In this document: positions 57,686 to 64,000 of the stretch, piece after piece
How the letters are laid out: each line of letters begins with the position of its first letter
Numbering within the stretch: position 1 is the first letter of the stretch
Made by a program: the position numbers and the translations under genes
Notes under the pieces: generated by a model
Seen by the model: the letters and a program-made list of their open reading frames with translations, nothing else
What the model was told of the DNA's origin: nothing
The model's database searches: none
DNA from: Lachnospiraceae bacterium V9D3004
GTDB lineage: Bacteria > Bacillota > Clostridia > Lachnospirales > Lachnospiraceae
Length of the DNA: 64,000 nucleotides
Direction of reading: 5' to 3'
Assembly (NCBI GenBank): GCA_000621985.1
Contig: JHWW01000013.1
Coordinates: 33,631 to 97,630, forward strand

Positions 57686-58528
57686 ATGAGAACCGTCAAT
57701 ACCGACATAATAATTGATAACATTAAGGAGATGTGCATAGAAGCCAATTATGAATTATCCTCCGATGTGTCCGAAAGGATAATACAGGCAGAGAAGACAG
57801 AGGATAATGCAATAGGTAAGCGAATACTCGGTCAGCTCGTTGAGAATATGGACATTGCGAAAAACGACAGGATACCGATATGCCAGGATACGGGAATGAC
57901 AACGGTATTCCTTAAGGTCGGACAGGACGTACATTTCGAAGGAATGTATATTGAAGATGCGGTAAATGAAGGAATAAGACGGGGCTACGAAGAAGGATAT
58001 CTTCGCAAATCTGTTGTGGGTGACCCTCTTGACAGGATCAATACAAAGGATAACACTCCCGGAATAATTCATTATGAGATAACAAAGGGTGACAAAGTTG
58101 AGATAACAATTGCACCCAAAGGATTCGGCTCTGAAAATATGAGCAGGGTATATATGTTAAAACCGGCTGATGCGGTAGAAGGAGTTAAAAATGCTGTTCT
58201 TGAGACCGTAAGACTTGCCGGTCCGAACGCATGCCCTCCGATAGTGGTCGGAGTGGGAATCGGCGGTAATTTTGAAAAATGTACGTATCTCGCAAAAAAA
58301 GCGTTAACAAGAAAACTCGGTTCACATTCTGACAAGCCGCATATTGCCGCTCTTGAAGATGAGCTGTATGAGGCGATAAATAAACTGGATATCGGACCCG
58401 GAGGACTCGGCGGCAAAACGACCGCACTTGGTATCAACATAGAGACATATCCGACACACATTGCCGGAATGCCTGTGGCGATCAACATATGTTGTCATGT
58501 CAACAGACATGTGACACGTACTATATAA
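57686..58528 (+). CDS. Fumarate hydratase class I, alpha (N-terminal) subunit
   Basis: 280 residues; start after AAGGAG. Matches the FumA N-terminal/TtdA family: ICQDTGMTTVFLKVG, GSENMSRVYMLKPADAVEGVKN, GPNACPPIVVGVGIGGNFEKC and NICCHVNRH. The cysteines Cys in ICQDTG, GGNFEKC and NICCH are those that hold the oxygen-labile [4Fe-4S] cluster. It converts fumarate and malate reversibly; L-tartrate dehydratase is the main alternative. It pairs with the beta subunit 29 nt downstream. Confidence 0.93.
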   Translation: MRTVNTDIIIDNIKEMCIEANYELSSDVSERIIQAEKTEDNAIGKRILGQLVENMDIAKNDRIPICQDTGMTTVFLKVGQDVHFEGMYIEDAVNEGIRRGYEEGYLRKSVVGDPLDRINTKDNTPGIIHYEITKGDKVEITIAPKGFGSENMSRVYMLKPADAVEGVKNAVLETVRLAGPNACPPIVVGVGIGGNFEKCTYLAKKALTRKLGSHSDKPHIAALEDELYEAINKLDIGPGGLGGKTTALGINIETYPTHIAGMPVAINICCHVNRHVTRTI

Positions 58529-58556
58529 AACATTTATATCTATGAAGGAGCATATT

Positions 58557-59087
58557 ATGGAACAGCATGTGGTAACGCCGCTAACCAAAGACAAAGTAAA
58601 GGATCTCCATGCAGGAGATTATGTATATATAACAGGAACAATATATTCGGCAAGGGATGCTGCGCATCTGAGAATGTACAACTCGGCGGTTGCCGGTGAA
58701 GATCTTCCGTTAGATATAACTAACCAGATCATATATTATCTCGGTCCGACTCCGGCGAAGCCGGGTCAGGTCATCGGTTCGGCAGGACCCACAACAAGCA
58801 GCAGAATGGACAAATACACGCCAACCCTTCTTGATATGGGCTTGACCGGAATGATCGGCAAGGGCAAAAGAAGCAGCGAAGTGATCGATTCCATGAAAAA
58901 GAATACGGCAGTATATTTTGCATCCGTAGGCGGTGCCGGCGCTCTTTTATCAAAATGTATCAAGAAGTCAAAGGTAATAGCATATGATGATCTCGGAACT
59001 GAAGCAATAAGAGAGATGTATGTGGAAGACTTTCCTGCGATCGTTGTTATTGATTCCGATGGAAACAATATGTACAGAGACTATTGA
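58557..59087 (+). CDS. Fumarate hydratase class I, beta (C-terminal) subunit
   Basis: 176 residues; start at 58557 follows GAAGGAG (the upstream ATG at 58542 overlaps that site). FumA C-terminal/TtdB family: GDYVYITGTIYSARDAAHLRM, GPTPAKPGQVIGSAGPTTSSRMD, LTGMIGKGKRS and DDLGTEAIREMYVEDFPAIVVID. It completes the active site with the alpha subunit. Confidence 0.93.
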   Translation: MEQHVVTPLTKDKVKDLHAGDYVYITGTIYSARDAAHLRMYNSAVAGEDLPLDITNQIIYYLGPTPAKPGQVIGSAGPTTSSRMDKYTPTLLDMGLTGMIGKGKRSSEVIDSMKKNTAVYFASVGGAGALLSKCIKKSKVIAYDDLGTEAIREMYVEDFPAIVVIDSDGNNMYRDY

Positions 59088-59182
59088 CATTTATTATTTA
59101 ATTTGATAGACTATCTAAAGTTGAGAGTTGAGTTACAACATATCTCTCGATCACAACTTAATACCAATTATGGTTCAGCTAT

Positions 59183-59270
59183 GGAGAAGTACTCAAGTGG
59201 CTGAAGAGGTGCCCCTGCTAAGGGTATAGGTCGGGTGACCGGCGCGAGGGTTCAAATCCCTCCTTCTCCG
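59183..59270 (+). tRNA. tRNA-Ser (anticodon GCT)
   Basis: Class II tRNA of 88 nt: acceptor GGAGAAG/CTTCTCC, anticodon arm with loop CTGCTAA (GCT), long variable arm (TAGGTCGGGTGACCGGC region), T arm GAGGG-TTCAAAT-CCCTC, discriminator G. CCA not encoded. Confidence 0.93.
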
Positions 59271-59272
59271 TT

Positions 59273-59305
59273 AAAAAAAGAGGTCTCGAAGAGGCCTCTT
59301 TTTTT
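59273..59305 (+). terminator. Terminator of tRNA-Ser
   Basis: AAAAAAAGAGG (59273-59283) and CCTCTTTTTTT (59295-59305) form an 11-bp stem with an 11-nt loop that can pair further, ending in seven T. Confidence 0.85.
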
Positions 59306-59530
59306 AACGGAGAAAATAAAATTACCCGAGCGCCGGTTCCGGCGCGGTCAAAAGCACCGAAGCGCCGCCGGTGGCGGATGAAGCGAGGCGCTTTTGTGAC
59401 GGTCCAAAGAGACCGACCGGCAGGGAGGACGATTCGCTGACACCGGATGGGCCTGTTCAAATCCCTCCTGCTCAATTCTCACAACATTTGACATATAGTT
59501 ACTATTTGATATAATTGACATAATAATCTT
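59306..59530. other. GC-rich spacer with partial tRNA-Ser 3' end
   Basis: No gene seen. The left part has GC-rich inverted repeats (CGCCGG.../...CCGGCG, near 59329-59345, and GCGCCGCCGGTGGCGG near 59362). At 59455-59469 is GTTCAAATCCCTCCT, an exact copy of the T-arm/acceptor part of tRNA-Ser (59250-59264), followed by GCTC instead of TCTC. This could be the scar of an element once integrated in the tRNA. Confidence 0.5.
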
Positions 59531-59692
59531 TAACTGTTCAGTACCCCATGAAATCATAAGTGTTTCAGACGGAAAGCTTGCTTTCCGAATGGAAGAATTA
59601 TGATTTCATGGGGCGGACAAGACGCGAAGCGTCTCGGACACCCCAATGTTCATAGTCGCTATGCGACTATGAACTGGGGTGCTGAACAGTTA
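59531..59692. repeat. Palindromic intergenic repeat (family A, copy 3) with terminal inverted repeats
   Basis: 162 bp. Ends TAACTGTTCAGTACCCC (59531-59547) and GGGGTGCTGAACAGTTA (59676-59692) are inverted repeats with 16 of 17 matching. Inside are the same three hairpins as at 54909-55058, in opposite orientation. Another TTCAGCACCC follows at about 59711-59720, beside the GTPase gene. No target-site duplication is obvious. Confidence 0.85.
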
Positions 59693-59753
59693 TAATACAT
59701 TTTTTAATTATTCAGCACCCACACACACTCAGAGGAAAGGAAGGTTTGAAGGT

Positions 59754-61292
59754 ATGAAAAAACCGAATTCAGTTATGATAACCGAAGAAGATAAGATCGA
59801 GAACCGGATTCTTAAGTTCAGGAAGATATTTAATAATCTTGAATCGGTAATAGACAGACTTCCCGACTCATTTCCATCTGCCATAAAGGATATGCTTAAG
59901 AAACACCTTATAGGAAATAAAGAGCTGAAAGAAATGATGGATCAGTTTGATCATAACAGACCTCCTAGAATATTTGTTATGGGCAGAACCGGCATCGGAA
60001 AGAGCAGTCTTATCAATGCGCTGTGCGGTGGATATGTTGCGGATGTCAGTGATGTTAATTCCGGAACGGTTGAGACTAATATGTATACCTGTACCGATAA
60101 CGACAGGGTATTAATGGATATAATGGATTCAAGAGGAACAGCGGAGAGTGATCCGATAAAGGAGCAGTCGGCTGAAGAACAGTTGAAGAATGATATCATA
60201 GGTTTTGATCCGGATGTGGCTCTACTCGTTATGGATTGTTCAGACAGATCGGCTTCTCTTGATAAAGATCTTGAATTCATGAATAACGTACGTAAAGAAT
60301 ATTATAATAAAAAAGGATCTGAACTTCAGGTAGTGATCGCTCTTAATAAGGCAGACAGGGTACAGCCTGTAAGAGAACAGGATCCTAAGAATTACAGCGA
60401 GAAAAAGATGTATTACATCAAAGCCAACACAAACAGATATATCAAGCAGATCGAAAAGCATGACATCAAAGTTCAGAGTGTAATACCCGTCTCTTCACTT
60501 ATTGACTGGAGCTTAGGCGACGACGAGGATGCAGAAGAGCTCACCCATGAGGAGATAAAGGATCTTCCATCTGAAGATGTTAAGAGACTTAAGATATCAT
60601 TTGACGGAAGATATAATATTGATGAATTAAGAGATGCTCTTGAGAATGCGATCGAGGATTATGAGGCAAGAATGGGTTTAAGAATGGCGTTCAAGCTGGA
60701 AGAGCTCGTGGTCAATCTCGCCAAACAGGTAAACCGTATAATCTGCAGTGTGGCAGCAGGCGTGGCGATCACACCTATTCCGGTAAGTGATATGTCAGTG
60801 CTGATATGCCTTCAGGCATTAGATGTAATGATCATCGCATCACTGGGTGGGGAAGACATATCCCTTGACAGCGCCAGAAAATTTGTATTCAGTATGGGCG
60901 GTATCGGCGCAGCCGGTTTTGTCTTCCGTATGACGGCACAGCAGCTGACCAAGTTGGCCAATGCAATATTCCCTGCGGCCGGTTCTGTTATCAGCTCCGG
61001 AATTGCAGCCGGCGGAACCAATCTTATCGGACAGGCTGCGATAAGCTATTATATTAAGGGAAATGATCTGAGCGAAGCTAAGAAAAAGATCAAGAAGAAG
61101 ATCAAGAGTCCGGACAAAGATAAAAACAGAGAAACGGATGTAAAAATTAATGAGACGGTATTCGAACAGGAATACAGGGAAGTACACAGCGCACCTCAGC
61201 CGAATCCGGGCGTAAGCCAGAATAACACCGGATATAATAATACCACTACCAACACATACACGGACACACAGGGTACCCCTTATAACAATTGA
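59754..61292 (+). CDS. Dynamin-like / Era-type GTPase with DUF697-like C-terminal domain
   Basis: 512 residues; start at 59754 (MKKPNSVMITEED) after AGGAAGG; the frame is open from 59679. G1 GRTGIGKSSLINAL (about 83-96), G3 as DSRGT in place of DTPG, G4 NKADRV. A hydrophobic segment follows (VNRIICSVAAGVAITPIPVSD, then IFPAAGSVISSGIAAGGTNLIGQAAISYYI), the layout of YcjF/DUF697 GTPases that associate with membranes. The C-terminus is a Lys-rich and then Asn/Thr-rich tail. Role unknown; stress or membrane remodelling are suggested only by family analogy. Confidence 0.82.
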   Translation: MKKPNSVMITEEDKIENRILKFRKIFNNLESVIDRLPDSFPSAIKDMLKKHLIGNKELKEMMDQFDHNRPPRIFVMGRTGIGKSSLINALCGGYVADVSDVNSGTVETNMYTCTDNDRVLMDIMDSRGTAESDPIKEQSAEEQLKNDIIGFDPDVALLVMDCSDRSASLDKDLEFMNNVRKEYYNKKGSELQVVIALNKADRVQPVREQDPKNYSEKKMYYIKANTNRYIKQIEKHDIKVQSVIPVSSLIDWSLGDDEDAEELTHEEIKDLPSEDVKRLKISFDGRYNIDELRDALENAIEDYEARMGLRMAFKLEELVVNLAKQVNRIICSVAAGVAITPIPVSDMSVLICLQALDVMIIASLGGEDISLDSARKFVFSMGGIGAAGFVFRMTAQQLTKLANAIFPAAGSVISSGIAAGGTNLIGQAAISYYIKGNDLSEAKKKIKKKIKSPDKDKNRETDVKINETVFEQEYREVHSAPQPNPGVSQNNTGYNNTTTNTYTDTQGTPYNN

Positions 61293-61369
61293 CTATAAAT
61301 TTACGGCAATTTATAACTTTTAATCAATAAACGAAAAAATATATTATAAGAAAGAGAGAAACAACAATC

Positions 61370-63379
61370 ATGAAGAAAAAAATAATTGCATTGTTACTTG
61401 CGTTGACGATGGTATTTTCTGCGTGCGATCTGGACGAAGAACTTGAATTATCGGAAAATCAGGATACACAGGATACCACTCAGAGCGAAACCGCATCAGA
61501 AGAAAACAGTGAGGTCGGTACCGATACCGGAATTGCCGGTGGAGGATCATGGGCATTCTACTGGTATCTGTGCGGAAGCGATCTTGAGTCTCAGAACGGT
61601 TTTGCTACAACCGATCTCGAAGAAGCACTCAGTGTCGAGCTGCCTGAAAATGTTACAATGGTTGTCCAGACCGGTGGAGCTTCACAGTGGCAGAATGAAG
61701 TGATAAGCGCTGACGAGATAGGAAGATACGTAATATCAAAAGGTGAGATCAATCAGGTAGATGCTCAGGAGCTCGATAATATGGGTGATCCGGAGACACT
61801 TGCATCATTTCTTTCATTTTGTAATGAGAATTACCCTGCAGATCATAAGATGGTAATATTCTGGGATCATGGCGGCGGTTCAACAAGCGGTGCAGCACTT
61901 GACGAGAATTACGAAGGTGACTGCCTGACGATTCCGGAGTTAAGGGAAGCATTTGAAGCAACCTGTACACCGTCTGCTGACAGCCAGCCTTACGATATAA
62001 TCGGATTTGATACATGTCTTATGGCAACGGTGGACGTTGCAGGCGCATTTAAAGATATAGGAAGATATCTTGTTGCCAGTGAAGAGACAGAACCGGGTAT
62101 CGGCTGGTGTTACGACGGCTGGCTCGGGGCGCTTAAGTCTGATCCGAACATTGCTCCCGCAGATCTTGGAAAAGCGATCTGTGACACATATTACAGTGCA
62201 TGCGAGCAGTATGAGCTTGCCGATGATGTAACTCTATCCGTAACCGATCTGTCAAAAATGGACAATGTCCTTTCAAAATATGATGATTATGCCAATGAAG
62301 CACTTGTAAATGCTGCAATGGATTATTCCTTCTATGGTAAATACGGACGTGCCGTGCAGAAATCGGAGAATTACGGCGGTAATACAGATAAGAGCGGATA
62401 CACTGACATGGCTGACCTCGGAGATATAGCGGCCAATTGCGCAAAGATCCTTCCGGAGACATCTAAGCCGTTAATCGATGCGATATCAGAAGCTGTATTA
62501 TATCAGGTAAAAGGACAGTATCGTTCACATGCCAACGGATTGTCATGTTATTACAGTTTCTCATGTGACGAGGACAATTTTAAGAATTATAAGAAAGCAA
62601 CAACAAGTAAACCTCTTAAGTATTTTTATGAATACGGACTTACGGGTGACCTTAATGATAAGGGAATAAAATATATTCAGAAGCTTATCGACGGCGAGAT
62701 GGATCAGCCAGAGCAGAACATGCCTGATGAGAAAGCACTTAAGGATCATGCTGTAGATATAAAGGATAATGTAGCTGTACTTGATATAGGAGCGGAAAAT
62801 GCCAAGCTTCTTACTCAGGTTAACTTCGAGCTCGTTATAATCGATAACGGCACAATGGTATATCTCGGAACCGATAATGATATTGAATCAGATTGGGAAA
62901 ATGGTGTATTCAAAGATAACTTCCGCGGAGTATGGGGAGGAATAGACGGTCACCTCGTATATATGGAAGTAACCGGAAGTAATGATGAATATACATCATA
63001 TTCTGTTCCGGTCAAGTTGAACGGTGAAGACAGTCTTCTTACTGTTGTATACAACTATTCAACGGAGAAGTTTGAGATTCTAGGAGCTAGAAGCGCTATC
63101 GAGAACGGTGTTGCCGACAAGGACTTTAAGAAGCTTAAAGCCGGAGACGAGATCACGACGATCCACTATGCATACAATCTTGAAGCAGAAGATGCCGAAC
63201 CGGTTGAATTTGAAATGGATACATTTACAGTGACGGATGAGACGGTATTTGATGAGATAGATCTCGGCGATGAGAATTATGCATTGGAATTTGAAATGAT
63301 AACAGCCGATGGTAAGAGATACACATCCGATGTCAAACTGTTCACGGTTCAGGATGGCGTACTTGAGTATCAGGAGTAA
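61370..63379 (+). CDS. Clostripain-family (C11) cysteine peptidase lipoprotein
   Basis: 669 residues; start after AAAGAGAG. Lipoprotein signal MKKKIIALLLALTMVFSAC, with Cys19 as anchor, then an acidic linker. The catalytic domain has MVIFWDHGGGSTSGAALDE (His) and IIGFDTCLMATVDVAGAF (Cys), preceded by FYWYLCGSDLESQNGFATTDL, all typical of family C11. No propeptide Lys-Gly processing site is clear. The C-terminal about 220 residues are not recognised; beta-rich, possibly substrate binding. Surface protease, likely in peptide scavenging or toxin/surface-protein processing. A strong terminator follows. Confidence 0.88.
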   Translation: MKKKIIALLLALTMVFSACDLDEELELSENQDTQDTTQSETASEENSEVGTDTGIAGGGSWAFYWYLCGSDLESQNGFATTDLEEALSVELPENVTMVVQTGGASQWQNEVISADEIGRYVISKGEINQVDAQELDNMGDPETLASFLSFCNENYPADHKMVIFWDHGGGSTSGAALDENYEGDCLTIPELREAFEATCTPSADSQPYDIIGFDTCLMATVDVAGAFKDIGRYLVASEETEPGIGWCYDGWLGALKSDPNIAPADLGKAICDTYYSACEQYELADDVTLSVTDLSKMDNVLSKYDDYANEALVNAAMDYSFYGKYGRAVQKSENYGGNTDKSGYTDMADLGDIAANCAKILPETSKPLIDAISEAVLYQVKGQYRSHANGLSCYYSFSCDEDNFKNYKKATTSKPLKYFYEYGLTGDLNDKGIKYIQKLIDGEMDQPEQNMPDEKALKDHAVDIKDNVAVLDIGAENAKLLTQVNFELVIIDNGTMVYLGTDNDIESDWENGVFKDNFRGVWGGIDGHLVYMEVTGSNDEYTSYSVPVKLNGEDSLLTVVYNYSTEKFEILGARSAIENGVADKDFKKLKAGDEITTIHYAYNLEAEDAEPVEFEMDTFTVTDETVFDEIDLGDENYALEFEMITADGKRYTSDVKLFTVQDGVLEYQE

Positions 63380-63432
63380 GATTGAAAAGAATATGTAATT
63401 GTTACTACTATATACAATATGTAGTGATTATA

Positions 63433-63470
63433 TCGCATGGCGGAACTAGTTCTGCCATGCGAAAAACTTT
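63433..63470 (+). terminator. Terminator after the C11 peptidase
   Basis: Hairpin TCGCATGGC.../...GCCATGCGA with inner GAACTAGTTC (63433-63462), then AAAAACTTTTTT. It separates the peptidase gene from the rRNA operon. Confidence 0.8.
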
Positions 63471-63494
63471 TTTGAAAAAAATTAAAAAAAGGTG

Positions 63495-63523
63495 TTGACA
63501 TTAGCTTAATTCTTTGATATCAT
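63495..63523 (+). promoter_or_regulatory. rRNA operon promoter
   Basis: TTGACA (63495-63500), 17-bp spacer, TATCAT (63518-63523). An A-rich stretch (AAAAAAATTAAAAAAAGG) just upstream acts as a likely UP element. Transcription would start near 63530. Confidence 0.8.
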
Positions 63524-63529
63524 AACTTT

Positions 63530-63805
63530 TGCTGACCCGCTAAAGGGCGATTAAAACAGCCAAAGCAGGAAAGCATTTAACAAAAGATAAAAAGTGCGAA
63601 CAGCACAGTCGAACTTTGAAAACTGGATAATCAGGCAACCCTGAAAATTCAAGAATAATAAGAAGAATTTTCAGAGGAAACCAAAGAGAACCATAACCAA
63701 TGGTTCGAATTGAACGACCTCGTAAGATTCCAAGAGGAATCAAGCGAATACAGCCAGCGCAGAGCGATCTGTGAAAGTATGTATGAGCAAAAAGGATGAA
63801 CATTT
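63530..63805 (+). other. rRNA leader (5' of 16S)
   Basis: About 275 nt between promoter and 16S. It includes TTTGAAAACTGGATAATC (near 63616), resembling the boxA/antitermination leader seen in Firmicutes rRNA operons, and complementary stretches that would pair around 16S for RNase III processing. No gene. Confidence 0.65.

Positions 63806-64000
<195 letters not shown>

Overview
The window is a chromosomal segment around the replication origin of a low-GC Gram-positive anaerobe, most likely a Lachnospiraceae member of the Butyrivibrio type. Support comes from the 5' part of a 16S rRNA gene of clostridial type at the right edge, the Firmicutes origin order (jag-yidC-yidD-rnpA-rpmH / dnaA-dnaN-yaaA-recF-gyrB-gyrA), an oxygen-labile two-subunit fumarate hydratase, HD-GYP signalling proteins and many large secreted proteins with Ig-like, BspA-like and Thr/Pro-rich segments. 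Genus-level placement is inference.

Left part, 1-6.9 kb: a partial substrate-binding lipoprotein (minus), a three-gene ABC-2 type exporter (plus), a stand-alone ATPase_2/DUF234 ATPase with a strong promoter, and the frameshifted remnant of a second substrate-binding lipoprotein. 6.9-16.2 kb (minus): a 1763-residue surface protein with four copies of a DUF6273-like domain joined by Thr/Pro-rich linkers, an S15 X-Pro dipeptidyl-peptidase interrupted by an in-frame TAA near its end, and two gene remnants. 16.2-23.5 kb (minus): a four-gene signalling operon (secreted SH3-like protein, HD-GYP membrane protein, hybrid histidine kinase with receiver and HPt, second HD-GYP membrane protein).

23.7-29.8 kb (minus) holds the most interesting locus: a 41-residue acidic peptide with a conserved-looking leader and Gly-rich tail (too short for routine gene calling), a hairpin, a BspA-like surface protein, an HPr-kinase-like P-loop kinase, a PqqD-family protein, an S26-like peptidase, an ABC exporter and a nucleotidyltransferase-like protein. 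The first three enzyme genes are joined by 4-bp ATGA overlaps. This looks like a RiPP-type (ribosomally made, modified peptide) cluster without a recognisable cyclase. 29.9-37.3 kb (minus): two secreted repeat proteins, a secreted ComEC-like metallo-beta-lactamase hydrolase and a DacA-type carboxypeptidase.

37.4-48.6 kb: trmB (plus) and tRNA-Lys, then on minus a DUF4446 protein, parB, parA, three perfect parS sites, rsmG, mnmG, mnmE, jag/khpB, yidC, yidD, rnpA and rpmH. 48.9-57.7 kb (plus): dnaA, dnaN, yaaA-like, recF, gyrB, gyrA. Replication genes read right and partition/tRNA-modification genes read left, as expected of bidirectional replication from near dnaA. 57.7-64 kb (plus): fumarate hydratase alpha and beta subunits, tRNA-Ser, a dynamin-like DUF697 GTPase, a C11 peptidase lipoprotein, and an rRNA operon promoter and leader with the first ~195 nt of 16S rRNA.

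Several families of palindromic intergenic repeats (about 90-160 bp) occur through the window; two copies share matching terminal inverted repeats and resemble miniature inverted-repeat elements.
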